A model generated the notes under the pieces. That model had not been told where the DNA came from. It saw nothing but the letters and a program-made list of their open reading frames with translations, and did not search any database. This document shows positions 10,243-17,879 of a DNA stretch of 64,000 bases, in pieces. Source of the DNA: Bacteroidales bacterium (GTDB lineage Bacteria > Bacteroidota > Bacteroidia > Bacteroidales > UBA932); contig JAFRRF010000032.1 in the NCBI GenBank assembly GCA_017428245.1, positions 1 to 64,000 on the forward strand. Direction: 5' to 3'. The translations under genes were made by a program, and so were the position numbers. How positions within the stretch are numbered: the first letter of the stretch is position 1; every line of letters starts with the position of its first letter.

Positions 10243-10806
10243 ATGGGAAAAGTTGTCATCATATCGGCCCCGTCCGGCTCCGGCAAGACGACTGTGGTCA
10301 ACCACCTGCTTGAATCGTTCGATTGCTTCGCCTTCTCGGTCTCGGCGACTACCCGTGCTCCGCGCGGCACCGAGAAAGACGGGGAAGCCTATTACTTCAT
10401 CTCGGAAGAAGAATTCCGCCGCCGCATCGCCGCCGATGCCTTCATCGAACACGAGGAAGTGTACAATGGCGTTTTCTACGGCACCCTCAAATCGGAGGTC
10501 GACCGCCTCTGGGCGAAGGACAAGGTGATCCTCTTCGACGTCGATGTGAAAGGCGGCGTGAACCTCAAGAAATATTTCGGCGACAGCGCCCTCTCGATCT
10601 TTGTGAAAGCGCCCTCCATCAAGGAGATTCGCCGCCGCCTCGAGAAGCGTGGCACCGACTCGCCCGAGTTCATCGACGAGCGTGTGAAAAAAGCCCGTAT
10701 CGAGATGATGTACCAGCCCAAGTTCGATTACATCCTGCTCAACGACGACCTGGCCACCTGCCTGGCCGAGGCCGACAAGGTAGTGGGCGGTTTTGTCGGG
10801 AAATAA
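10243..10806 (+). CDS. gmk: Guanylate kinase
   Basis: Phosphorylates GMP to GDP with ATP. The P-loop is APSGSGKTT near the N-terminus, followed by the GMP-binding segment SVSATTRAPRGTEKDGEAYYFISEEEFRR and EVYNGVFYGTLKSEV. Then come LFDVDVKGGVNLKKYF and the lid RRRLEKRGTDSPEFIDERVKKA. Length (187 aa) is standard. nadD begins 2 bases after the stop, so the two are one transcriptional unit, an arrangement common in Bacteroidota. Confidence 0.97.
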   Translation: MGKVVIISAPSGSGKTTVVNHLLESFDCFAFSVSATTRAPRGTEKDGEAYYFISEEEFRRRIAADAFIEHEEVYNGVFYGTLKSEVDRLWAKDKVILFDVDVKGGVNLKKYFGDSALSIFVKAPSIKEIRRRLEKRGTDSPEFIDERVKKARIEMMYQPKFDYILLNDDLATCLAEADKVVGGFVGK

Positions 10807-10808
10807 TT

Positions 10809-11366
10809 ATGTGTTTCTTCCGCAGACGGAAAAAACCGCAGGTGGCACTCCTGTTCGGGTCGTTCAACCCGATCCACGAGGGTCATTTGGCTATTCTGAG
10901 TTATTTGCTGGAGCACACGGATGCCTCCGAAGTACGCCTGATCGTCTCGCCACAGAGCCCGTTCAAGACAGGGCAGGGGTTGGTGGACAATGCGGAGAAG
11001 CGCCTGTCGGATGCGCGCGAAGCCGTGTCGGCCGCCGGCCTGACCGTGACGGTATCCGACGTGGAATTCCATCTTCCTGAACCCTGGTACACCATCAATA
11101 CGCTTCACTTCCTGCAGCATCAGGAGCCCGATAAAGAATTCGTGCTGGTGATGGGCGGCGATAACATCGTATCTCTGAGGCAATGGTATAAAGCCGATGA
11201 AATCCTTCACGGCTTCCGCATCTGGGTTTATCCCCGTCCCGGCACGGACGCCGCGCCCATCGTCGACCGCTTGAACACCAACCCTGCCGTCAGGGGCGTA
11301 ACCCTCTTCGCCGACGCACCCCAGAACCCGATCTCATCGACGGAGATCAGAAGCAGGCAGCAATAA
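10809..11366 (+). CDS. nadD: Nicotinate-nucleotide adenylyltransferase
   Basis: Forms deamido-NAD from nicotinate mononucleotide and ATP. The nucleotidyltransferase signature GSFNPIHEGHLAI (HxGH) is near residue 16, FVLVMGGDNIVSLRQWYKADEI is the second conserved block and ISSTEIRSR is at the C-terminus. The 185-aa protein starts at 10809, two bases after gmk. The reading frame is open further upstream, but that part only overlaps gmk in another frame and has no family similarity. Confidence 0.95.
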   Translation: MCFFRRRKKPQVALLFGSFNPIHEGHLAILSYLLEHTDASEVRLIVSPQSPFKTGQGLVDNAEKRLSDAREAVSAAGLTVTVSDVEFHLPEPWYTINTLHFLQHQEPDKEFVLVMGGDNIVSLRQWYKADEILHGFRIWVYPRPGTDAAPIVDRLNTNPAVRGVTLFADAPQNPISSTEIRSRQQ

Positions 11367-11368
11367 AA

Positions 11369-11405
11369 AAAATCCCTGATAATCATCTGATTGTCAGGGA
11401 TTTTT
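11369..11405 (+). terminator. Rho-independent terminator after nadD
   Basis: AAATCCCTGA and TCAGGGATTT form the stem, followed by T's. It abuts the left attachment repeat. A similar but not identical hairpin sits beside the right repeat at 18460-18493. Confidence 0.75.
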
Positions 11406-11421
11406 CGTAGCGCTACCGGGA
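11404..11421. repeat. attL direct repeat
   Basis: The 18 bases TTCGTAGCGCTACCGGGA are identical to 18495-18512. They are followed by a partial copy of the tRNA T arm, ending ACCCGG at 11432. Confidence 0.85.
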
Positions 11422-11531
11422 ACAAAACCCGGTGTTTGAAAGTGTACGAAAAGAATTAAAAAGCACTAAATCAGCCGTATAGCAATTTGGGTGTTTCGCG
11501 TAAAAACACTTTTATACACCTTAAAAACACT

Positions 11532-11556
11532 TTTTTTACACCTTTTTTACACCCCG
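11532..11556. repeat. Left integrase arm-type site (candidate)
   Basis: The 25-base segment containing two TTTTTTACACC units ending in CCCCG is repeated exactly at 18427-18451 in the same orientation. Further TTTTATACACC-like units lie just upstream (11502-11530). Position inside both ends of the element suits arm-type integrase binding. Confidence 0.6.
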
Positions 11557-11579
11557 CTTTGTCGTTTGTAAATTATTGT

Positions 11580-11610
11580 GTATCTTTGTAGTGCTTAAAT
11601 ACAAAGATAC
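11580..11610. promoter_or_regulatory. Promoter embedded in 11-bp inverted repeat before integrase
   Basis: GTATCTTTGTA (11580-11590) and its exact reverse complement TACAAAGATAC (11600-11610) are separated by 9 bases. Each arm contains a TATCTTTG box, so the site could be a promoter pair facing both ways or an operator. The integrase ATG follows 5 bases later. Confidence 0.6.
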
Positions 11611-11615
11611 GCAAA

Positions 11616-12950
11616 ATGGCGAAAAACTCTGTTTCCGGGGTAAAAGAGAACCCGAAATTATGCCAAAAGGCCTTATCAGATGGCCGAATTTCTCTTTTTC
11701 TAGATTGCTATAAGGGCTACAACACGGCCCCGAAACTTGACAAGGCCGGGAATCAAATGTATTACCCGGAAGGAACTGAAAAGGCCGGACAGCCTGTTTT
11801 TACAATCCACCATATTCGGGAAAAGCGTTTCTTAAAGTTGTATCTCATAGCGAAGCCCAAAACGCCCGAAGAACGGGAGCGCAACAAAGAAACCTTACTG
11901 TTGGCCCAAAAGATCAGATTTGAAGAAAGTCAAAGGCTTCTTGAAGATGCCGAAGGCTACCGACTGAAAGCCGCCAAGAACACCGATTTTATCGCGTTTG
12001 CCGAAAGGTTTGTTGAGGGATACCAAAACGCCGACAAGAGGGTTACGAAGTCGGCTTTATTGCAATTCAAATCGTATCTGAGGGATTATTATCCCAGCTC
12101 GGCGCAAAGGCGCACAGAGGCTGAAATCGTCACGATAAAGGAGCGATGGGCCAAGAATCACGAAGGTATAAACGGAAGGCACGAACTAAACGAAAATGCC
12201 TTTTACAAATTCTCGTTGAGGGCTAACAGCCTAACGCCTGAAATGGTCGCGGGTTATGTAAACTATCTTTTGGAAAGGTTATCCGGCGAAAGTCCGAATA
12301 ACTATTATAACAAGTTCAAGAAGATTGTTTCAGAGGCAACGAAAGAGGGCCTATTGAAAACGAACCCTTGCAAGGGTATCAAGTGTAATTGGGACGATGA
12401 CGGAACAATCAAAAAGGATTTTTTGACAGGCGAAGAAGTCAAGCGGCTATTATCCCACCATTACGAAGGAGAAAACCCCGAAATCCGGCGGGCTTTCGCC
12501 CTTACACTTATGACGGGCTTGCGCTGGTGCGATGTCAGGCGGCTTACTTTCAACAATGTCGATTACACAAAACAAGAGTTGTCGGTCAAGCAAGCCAAAA
12601 CAGGCGTTACAGTCAACGTACCTTTGCGGGATGATGTGATAAAACAACTTATCGGGACACCCGAAGAAGCCGGGAAGAAACCGGGCGATACTGTATTTAA
12701 TCTCCCATCCTCAACGATGGCTAACAAGGCGTTGCTACATTGGGGGAAACGCGCCGGGATTGAAAAGCATATCACTTGGCACGTTGGCCGACACAGTTTT
12801 GCAACGCTGGTTATAGATGGCGGGGCGAACCTTCAAACCACGCGGGAACTGTTGGGCCATAGTAGCTTTGCGTATCTGAAACGATATGTCCACGCCATTG
12901 ATGAATCGAAGAAAGCGGCGGTTAATAGTTTACCTTCATTAAGTCTTTAG
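11616..12950 (+). CDS. int: Tyrosine recombinase/integrase
   Basis: Catalyses site-specific integration and excision of the element. At 444 aa it has an N-terminal arm-binding part, a SAM-like core-binding domain (about 150-260) and a C-terminal catalytic domain. The catalytic set is visible: Arg303 in TGLRWCDVRRL, a Lys near 328, His389-x-x-Arg392 in HVGRHSFAT, His415 in LLGHSS and the nucleophile Tyr424 in LKRYVHAI. It lies immediately inside attL and reads inward, as in tRNA-integrating islands. Base use is clearly more AT-rich than the upstream host genes. Confidence 0.95.
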   Translation: MAKNSVSGVKENPKLCQKALSDGRISLFLDCYKGYNTAPKLDKAGNQMYYPEGTEKAGQPVFTIHHIREKRFLKLYLIAKPKTPEERERNKETLLLAQKIRFEESQRLLEDAEGYRLKAAKNTDFIAFAERFVEGYQNADKRVTKSALLQFKSYLRDYYPSSAQRRTEAEIVTIKERWAKNHEGINGRHELNENAFYKFSLRANSLTPEMVAGYVNYLLERLSGESPNNYYNKFKKIVSEATKEGLLKTNPCKGIKCNWDDDGTIKKDFLTGEEVKRLLSHHYEGENPEIRRAFALTLMTGLRWCDVRRLTFNNVDYTKQELSVKQAKTGVTVNVPLRDDVIKQLIGTPEEAGKKPGDTVFNLPSSTMANKALLHWGKRAGIEKHITWHVGRHSFATLVIDGGANLQTTRELLGHSSFAYLKRYVHAIDESKKAAVNSLPSLSL

Positions 12951-12965
12951 ATAATTATACGAAAG

Positions 12966-13715
12966 ATGTCAAAGGCGGGAACGAACAGCGAAAACGATAA
13001 GCCGGTGCTTAAAGCAGATTTTATTGATAGAGTGAAGAACGGCGAAGTCGGAGAAGAAACCCAAAAGCAGTTTATCCTAGACGAAGAAAGGGCCGGGCGT
13101 ATTCTAGCTTTAGCCGAGGATGTTGAAGCGAGAATGGCAGAATATATTGGGGATCGATTGATGGTTGAATCATATAACATTGTTGAGGCCAGCCGATTTA
13201 ACGACTTTTACGATCTGATGTTGCGAACCTCAAAAACGTTGAGGAAACGAGAAAACAAGACGCAAGAAGAAACGGCCCGGCGGCTTGAATCTATTGGGAT
13301 AGAATGGGATGCAAAAATAAAATTGCCTATGCCGAAGTTTAGGCCAGATTACCTAACTGATAGGATGTATTGGATACTGAAACAGATAGAATTATATGAC
13401 TATCCCGAAACAACAAAAGAGCCGATTTTAGAACAAGTAAACGGCTATCAGTTCTATTGGAATCGCTCCGCTTCGCTATATGGGGCCTTTTGTAAGTCGG
13501 TAACCCGGTGTTTGAAGTATTATAAGAGCGATAAAGGAGATATTGATTTTAAGAGTTTTTCGGAGATTTTCGTTAATGGCGCTGAGTTAAGTAATACGGC
13601 TATTACGGAAGCAAGCCGGAACCGCGTTTTTAATGAAACATACATTATCCAAGATGTGCTTGACGCATACGCAAAAGCAAATCGAGAGGGGCGAATCCCT
13701 CATTATGATATGTAG
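12966..13715 (+). CDS. Unknown protein of the integrative element
   Basis: 249 aa, not recognised. It starts 15 bases after the integrase and probably shares its transcript, ending before a strong terminator at 13741-13767. It is acidic and Lys/Glu-rich, with predicted helices in the first 100 residues (ETQKQFILDEERAGRILALAEDVEARM) and a Tyr/Trp-rich middle (YWILKQIELYDYP, GYQFYWNRSASLYGAFCKSVTRCLKYY). No membrane segment or signal peptide is seen. Its position suggests a role in excision control or early element functions, which is only inference. Confidence 0.6.
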   Translation: MSKAGTNSENDKPVLKADFIDRVKNGEVGEETQKQFILDEERAGRILALAEDVEARMAEYIGDRLMVESYNIVEASRFNDFYDLMLRTSKTLRKRENKTQEETARRLESIGIEWDAKIKLPMPKFRPDYLTDRMYWILKQIELYDYPETTKEPILEQVNGYQFYWNRSASLYGAFCKSVTRCLKYYKSDKGDIDFKSFSEIFVNGAELSNTAITEASRNRVFNETYIIQDVLDAYAKANREGRIPHYDM

Positions 13716-13740
13716 CCTACATCAAATTACAATGCCTATA

Positions 13741-13767
13741 CAATGCCCGCCGGGCATTGTTTTTTTT
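13741..13767 (+). terminator. Terminator after integrase operon
   Basis: CAATGCCCG and CGGGCATTG form a near-perfect palindrome followed by eight or more T. Confidence 0.85.
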
Positions 13768-13802
13768 GTGCCATACCTTCGCGTATGTAAACGCAAAAGG
13801 TT

Positions 13803-14072
13803 ATGAATGCACAACAATCAACCGGCGAAATCGCACTAAAGCAAGTGTTATCACTTGACGAAGTAGTTAGCTATACAGGTTTCAGCCGCCGTTACTTGCT
13901 GAAACTTGTCGGATTGCGGAAGCTTCCGGCCTATAAGCCCGGCGGGAAAGCTTTGTTCTTCAATCGCCTTGAACTAGAATCTTGGCTACAATCCAATCGA
14001 ATTGCCACAAGCACGGAACTTGAAGCGGAAGCGCAAGCGTTTTGCGATAAAAACAAGGGGGGGCGCAAGTGA
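13803..14072 (+). CDS. AlpA/excisionase-like helix-turn-helix protein
   Basis: An 89-aa MerR/Xis-type winged-helix protein. QVLSLDEVVSYTGFSRRYLLKLVGLRKLPAYKPGGKALFFNRLELESWLQ is laid out as in AlpA-like regulators and excisionases: helix, turn, recognition helix, a Gly-containing wing, and a C-terminal helix. It probably binds the ends of the element for excision or activates element promoters. It is the first gene after the terminator and overlaps the next gene by TGATG, so translation is coupled. A TACCTTCG box (one mismatch) lies about 20 bases upstream. Confidence 0.75.
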   Translation: MNAQQSTGEIALKQVLSLDEVVSYTGFSRRYLLKLVGLRKLPAYKPGGKALFFNRLELESWLQSNRIATSTELEAEAQAFCDKNKGGRK

Positions 14073-14344
14073 TGAACACTTACACCCCACCCGCAAAAAC
14101 CGGACAGCACAAAGATACGGAATTTGTCTGTTATTCCACGCAAAAAGCGGCGATTCTCGCACACCTCCGCGCCGGGAAAAGCATCACCCAACTTCAAGCC
14201 TTGCACCTGTACGGCTGCTTCCGGCTGTCGGCGGTCATTTTTCGCTTGCGTGAAGCTGGCTTCATTATCAGAACTGAACGAATGAAGATTCGCAAAGGAA
14301 CTTTTGTGGGATGCTACACGCTAATTCGGGAGCCTGAACTATGA
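14072..14344 (+). CDS. Small winged-helix-like protein
   Basis: About 90 aa with STQKAAILAHLRAGKSITQLQALHLYGCFRLSAVIFRLREAGFII, which reads as a helix-turn-helix domain of the type common in Bacteroidota phages and islands (helix-turn-helix domain-containing small proteins). The start is taken as the ATG at 14072, overlapping the preceding stop; a GTG at 14069 is an alternative. The stop overlaps the next start as ATGA. DNA-binding role is inferred; target unknown. Confidence 0.65.
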   Translation: MNTYTPPAKTGQHKDTEFVCYSTQKAAILAHLRAGKSITQLQALHLYGCFRLSAVIFRLREAGFIIRTERMKIRKGTFVGCYTLIREPEL

Positions 14345-15048
14345 GCAAAATCTATCTGAACTTTCCTATATCTATGATTCCGCCGATATATGTTAGCATC
14401 TATGACGGCTTCAATGATATTATAGATTATGGAATCTACAAATATACCAAGCGGCGCGGCTTGACACTTGAAGAAGCGGCGGAAGAAATGGGAATAATCT
14501 TAAGGCAGAAAGATATAAAGCACTATGAGGATATTTTTTCACGCGAGGCTGATTGCAATGTTTTCACGGCGATAGGTAAAGTCCCCGCCTTCAAATATAG
14601 AGATAGCGGGAAAAATATGGAACAAGACCGGGATGAAATCTTAGCTGTTGCTTGTGCCCTTGCCGTGCGAAGCATCATCGGAGTTAAGGAATATGCCCTT
14701 TGTCATAAGAGGCTGGTTCTGTCGCGGATGTCAGGAATAGCTAAGGCCGTTGACGCTGAGTTATACAATGACGCAATAAAGCCGCTTGTCGGAGAAGGGC
14801 AGCGGCGGCAATGGCGGAAGGCAATACAGTCACTTTCACACTATGGGTGTAGCGTCTATGTCCCGCAAGGCTGTCACGGCTTCTATGCTTCATACAGGCT
14901 TAAGCCGATACAGTTAGCGACAAAGGTGGAAGGGATGCTTGCGCGGAATCGGGGAGTCGTTAACGAATATCATCTGAGCAATGAACAGTTGAGGAAAATA
15001 GCTTTGAAGAAAATCGCGTCCCCCTTAAAAGACAAGTGTCCCCCTTAA
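14341..15048 (+). CDS. Unknown protein, possible replication initiator
   Basis: 235 aa, translationally coupled to the preceding gene by ATGA. No family is recognised with certainty. It contains LTLEEAAEEMGIIL (helical, HTH-like spacing) and a basic C-terminal half (GEGQRRQWRKAIQSLSHYGC). Its 3' end and the following 70 bases carry four copies of GTCCCCCTTAA, like the iterons that commonly lie beside plasmid and satellite initiators. The replication role is inferred solely from this context and the island gene order. No signal peptide or membrane segment is seen. Confidence 0.45.
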   Translation: MSKIYLNFPISMIPPIYVSIYDGFNDIIDYGIYKYTKRRGLTLEEAAEEMGIILRQKDIKHYEDIFSREADCNVFTAIGKVPAFKYRDSGKNMEQDRDEILAVACALAVRSIIGVKEYALCHKRLVLSRMSGIAKAVDAELYNDAIKPLVGEGQRRQWRKAIQSLSHYGCSVYVPQGCHGFYASYRLKPIQLATKVEGMLARNRGVVNEYHLSNEQLRKIALKKIASPLKDKCPP

Positions 15049-15119
15049 TTAAGAGCGTCCCCCTTAAACTAGTGTGTCCGATAGGCGAACAGAGGGTGCA
15101 CGATAGGCGTCCCCCTTAA
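15018..15119. repeat. Iteron-like repeats GTCCCCCTTAA x4
   Basis: Exact copies of GTCCCCCTTAA are at 15018-15028, 15038-15048, 15057-15067 and 15109-15119. A second repeat, CGATAGGCG, is at 15079-15087 and 15101-15109. Spacings of 19-22 bases are close to two helical turns. The following 60 bases are very AT-rich. The arrangement fits a replication origin or a multi-site operator. Confidence 0.65.
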
Positions 15120-15178
15120 GTAATTATTTATAAAGTAAGTATTATTAAACTATCAGTTAATAAAGTAATAACTCCTCT

Positions 15179-15198
15179 GATTTTTCTTGCGAAAAATC
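15179..15198. promoter_or_regulatory. Hairpin/operator before packaging-like operon
   Basis: GATTTTTC and GAAAAATC are perfect arms around TTGC, 13 bases before the ATG at 15212. It could be an operator or an RNA hairpin controlling translation. Confidence 0.4.
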
Positions 15199-15211
15199 GC
15201 GGCGTGGCCGG

Positions 15212-15742
15212 ATGAAAAAGATAGTAGAAATATACAAAAGCTACAATCCTATGAAGAAACCTTCTCTTAAGAAATTCAAAGATGTTGTTGAGGCTTGCGG
15301 CGGCAATATAACGGCCATTGCAAAGGCTTTCGGATGCTACCGAGCAACCATATACCACTGGGCGGAAAATCCCGAATTTCGGGCCATAATTGATGAATAC
15401 CGAGGGCGGTTGTTTGATGAGGCACTAGAAGCGGCGCGACAGCTTGCAATCGGTGTCCCGAAAAGGGACGATGAAGGCAACTTGCTTGGGTGGATTGAGA
15501 GGCCCGAACCTCAAACAGTGCGGTATCTCCTAGGTGTACTAGGAAGGCGAGAAGGCTTTGGCGAAGAAACGACAGTCAAGGCAAACGTTTCCTTTGAAAG
15601 CCTGACAGATGCACAGCTTGACGAAATGGCCCGGCGGCTTGCCCGCGAAATCAAGACCGAAGAAGAAGGCGGAGAACCGGAAGAAACAGCCCGATACGGG
15701 CGAGATATAACGAATACACCTTTAGAACTTGATGAGATATGA
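15212..15742 (+). CDS. Terminase-small-subunit-like HTH protein
   Basis: 176 aa. The N-terminal part, VEACGGNITAIAKAFGCYRATIYHWAENPEFRAIIDEYRGRLFDEALEAARQLAIG, has a helix-turn-helix followed by an alpha-helical region as in phage terminase small subunits and related DNA-packaging proteins, which recognise the packaging site. The later part, ERPEPQTVRYLLGVLGRREGFGEE, also resembles these proteins. The C-terminus is acidic. No large terminase subunit is present in the element, so if the call is right it would redirect a helper phage's terminase, as in satellite islands. An internal ATG at 15251 is an alternative start. It is the first gene of a tight five-gene run. Confidence 0.6.
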   Translation: MKKIVEIYKSYNPMKKPSLKKFKDVVEACGGNITAIAKAFGCYRATIYHWAENPEFRAIIDEYRGRLFDEALEAARQLAIGVPKRDDEGNLLGWIERPEPQTVRYLLGVLGRREGFGEETTVKANVSFESLTDAQLDEMARRLAREIKTEEEGGEPEETARYGRDITNTPLELDEI

Positions 15743-15981
15743 AAGAACGACAAGAAGAACCCAAACCCCTGACGCGGCCCGTAAAATTGGCGATGATTCG
15801 CGCACTTGCGGCGGGCACGCTTGACGAAGAAGGCCGGGGCGCAATCCTCGATTTTCTCGACCACAAGTTAGAAATTAGGCTAATCGATTCCCGGCTGCTG
15901 GTTCCTGGAATCAGCCAACAAGAATTTGAAACGGCCGTGATGCAAATCCGGCGGGAACAATTCGGTAAAGCAAGGGGGTAA
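15739..15981 (+). CDS. Unknown small element protein
   Basis: 80 aa, overlapping the previous stop by ATGA, so almost certainly cotranslated. The sequence is charged and helical: RPVKLAMIRALAAGTLDEEGRGAILDFLDHKLEIR. No family is recognised. Its place between the terminase-like gene and further small genes suggests an early or packaging-related accessory function, but nothing in the sequence shows this directly. Confidence 0.55.
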   Translation: MKERQEEPKPLTRPVKLAMIRALAAGTLDEEGRGAILDFLDHKLEIRLIDSRLLVPGISQQEFETAVMQIRREQFGKARG

Positions 15982-15983
15982 GT

Positions 15984-16229
15984 ATGGACGCGATAAAGCT
16001 GAACAGGGACGCAAAGATAACGCTCCTTCGCTGGCTTGAACAGGGCTTCGCCCCGGCTGATGAAATGAGCGCACTATATAAGGCAGCGCAACGCTCCTTG
16101 CGAAGTGCGTCAGACTACGATATTGTTGGCGAAATGATGCGAATCGACAAACAGATGGACGGCGAGATAATCGGCGGATATCGCCTTCATTTCTGCCCGG
16201 AACGCTATGAAAAAATACTAACAAATTAA
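15984..16229 (+). CDS. Unknown small element protein
   Basis: 81 aa, two bases after the previous stop. Predicted all-helical with conserved-looking LLRWLEQGFAPADEMSALYKAAQRSL and a C-terminal aromatic/basic tail (GYRLHFCPERYEKIL). Not recognised. Confidence 0.5.
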   Translation: MDAIKLNRDAKITLLRWLEQGFAPADEMSALYKAAQRSLRSASDYDIVGEMMRIDKQMDGEIIGGYRLHFCPERYEKILTN

Positions 16230-16231
16230 CT

Positions 16232-16885
16232 ATGGGAAGAACAAAACAAACAATCGAGAAGGAGCCGGAACCGATGGAAAAACGGCCCTGTTGGAAGGAC
16301 GAAAACAGGATAGCGGCGGCAATACGGCTGGCCGACAAGAACACCGCTTATCTGAATAGCGTAATTGTTCCGCTTTGCGAACAATGTGGCCTAGCCATTA
16401 CGCAAGAAACGCGGGATTATCTCAACAACGCCGCTGTGATTGAAGAAGCCTATATTTGCAAAGTCTTGGAAGATGCAAAAGGGCTGGCCGATTTCTTGGC
16501 GGATTCCATCGAGCAAGAAGCACGGCGAAAGTACGCGGCAATTCGCGAAAGCCTTTCCGGGGCAATGCAACGCAACAAAAGGAAGGAGCGGGAAGGCTAT
16601 TACCGTCTTGGCGGCTTTAATGAAGTGTATTTAGACGAAGTTATCCCGTTCATCCAGCTACAAGGGGGGTATTTCCGGGTAGATACTAAGGGGATTGAGC
16701 AGAGATATACGCACATTCTTTCTGACGCTGATATGGCTAAATATGAGCGTCAGAAGGCGGCGGCGAAGGCCCTTAACGATTTTTTTCGGGGTGGGGCCGA
16801 TACAGTAATGTTTCAAGCTGCCTTCAACATATCCGGCGGCGAAGTAATTCCGAACACAACACTTAACTACAAACTAATCCGATAA
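16232..16885 (+). CDS. Unknown element protein, helical
   Basis: 217 aa, two bases after the previous stop. Charged and mostly helical, with a Lys/Arg-rich middle (AMQRNKRKEREGYYRLGGFNEVYLDEVIPFIQLQGGYF) and a C-terminal part richer in strand-forming residues (FNISGGEVIPNTTLNY). No signal peptide, membrane segment or recognised catalytic motif. Possibly a structural or capsid-interfering protein of the satellite, but this is only a guess from position. Confidence 0.55.
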   Translation: MGRTKQTIEKEPEPMEKRPCWKDENRIAAAIRLADKNTAYLNSVIVPLCEQCGLAITQETRDYLNNAAVIEEAYICKVLEDAKGLADFLADSIEQEARRKYAAIRESLSGAMQRNKRKEREGYYRLGGFNEVYLDEVIPFIQLQGGYFRVDTKGIEQRYTHILSDADMAKYERQKAAAKALNDFFRGGADTVMFQAAFNISGGEVIPNTTLNYKLIR

Positions 16886-16888
16886 ACT

Positions 16889-17101
16889 ATGAACAAGACG
16901 CTTAAAGCCTATCGGCTTATTGCCGAATTGCAAAACCTAATCGAAGGGGACGAAGAACTGAAAGGTATCGTAAGAAAAGAAATGTTTGAACAAGAAGAAC
17001 CCGAACCCAGCGGGCCGGAGAACACGGCCCACGAACGCCGGGAACTCACAAAGGAAGAACAGGAAGCTATCATTTCGATTTGCGATTCTTGGGGCGATTG
17101 A
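16889..17101 (+). CDS. Unknown acidic small element protein
   Basis: 70 aa and very acidic (EGDEELKGIVRKEMFEQEEPEPSG), starting three bases after the previous gene and ending the operon. Small acidic proteins at such positions are often inhibitors or adaptors, but no family is recognised. Confidence 0.5.
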   Translation: MNKTLKAYRLIAELQNLIEGDEELKGIVRKEMFEQEEPEPSGPENTAHERRELTKEEQEAIISICDSWGD

Positions 17102-17208
17102 TTATATTTGTGTGTCCGCCAAAGTGGTGGGCCCGGTGAAAGCCGGTGTATTAATAAAGTGGTTAATCGATGTGTCAGCGAAAGCGGTCGGCTTCGTTAT
17201 GACTGTTC

Positions 17209-17236
17209 AAGGGGGCTGTCGGTGGGCCCCCTTTTT
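17209..17236 (+). terminator. Terminator after the small-gene operon
   Basis: AAGGGGGC and GCCCCCTT form an 8-bp stem with a 9-base loop, followed by T's. Confidence 0.75.
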
Positions 17237-17244
17237 AAAACGCT

Positions 17245-17583
17245 ATGGAAGCAAGGGGGTTTGTGCTTAGCTATTATAACGGGGAAGAGAAAAACCCGTT
17301 TATCGGTATTGATGAGAACTCCCGGCTTTGGTGGGACGGGGAAAAAGTGTTCTACGATCTAGCCGTGAGAGATGGCGGCGGCGAGCAATTTATAAATAAC
17401 CTTGAAGAATGGTTCGATAAGTCTTTGAAGGAAGGAGATTTAACCGGGCGGTTGGTTGATACGAAAATCCCCCAAAAGACACGGCTCCTGATTTTCTTTC
17501 TTGACTTGTGGCACGGCAAATGGTTCCCTTACGACAGCTTCGATGTTATCGACTGTTATGAGCCTGCCGCCTCTGCTATGTAG
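17245..17583 (+). CDS. Unknown element protein
   Basis: 112 aa, beginning immediately after a terminator with no clear promoter box of its own. The sequence is rich in Trp and acidic residues (NSRLWWDGEKVFYDLAVRDGGGEQFINNLEEWFDKSL; LIFFLDLWHGKWFPYDSFDVIDCYE). It looks like a compact globular protein without a signal peptide. Not recognised. Codon use matches the rest of the element. Confidence 0.5.
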   Translation: MEARGFVLSYYNGEEKNPFIGIDENSRLWWDGEKVFYDLAVRDGGGEQFINNLEEWFDKSLKEGDLTGRLVDTKIPQKTRLLIFFLDLWHGKWFPYDSFDVIDCYEPAASAM

Positions 17584-17635
17584 GTAGGGGCGGTTGGTCT
17601 ATAAATTACCTATTATCAGCGACTTGCGAACCGCA

Positions 17636-17667
17636 AAAACCGCAAGCCGCTATTTTTTTGCGGTTTT
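17636..17667. terminator. Candidate terminator hairpin
   Basis: AAAACCGCAA and TTGCGGTTTT are perfect 10-base arms with a 12-base loop that ends in seven T. Only four T follow the stem, so efficiency is uncertain. Confidence 0.5.
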
Positions 17668-17724
17668 CCGAAAAGGTTAAAAATCATTTAATATCAATAA
17701 TTTGCGAAAGTGGTTTTTTCGACA

Positions 17725-17732
17725 TACTTTTG
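17725..17732 (+). promoter_or_regulatory. TAnnTTTG promoter box
   Basis: TACTTTTG ends two bases before an ATG at 17735. It is upstream of the 77-aa gene at 17880 by about 150 bases. A 14-base repeat, TGCTAAAACACAAA, occurs at 17736-17749 and 17863-17876, flanking the leader. Confidence 0.5.
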
Positions 17733-17879
17733 TAATGCTAAAACACAAAGCGGTCATACTATTGGCCGAACAAATAGAAGATTGTCCCTTGAATATGGGG
17801 CCGGAAGTGGAAACACCCGGAAGGCACTTTGTGGCCTTAGCACCCCTACGTTTGAGGGACTTTGCTAAAACACAAAACA

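Noticed and set aside
10323..11366. A 347-codon frame covering most of gmk and nadD.
   Set aside because: Its first part is another frame of gmk; only the part from 10809 is nadD.
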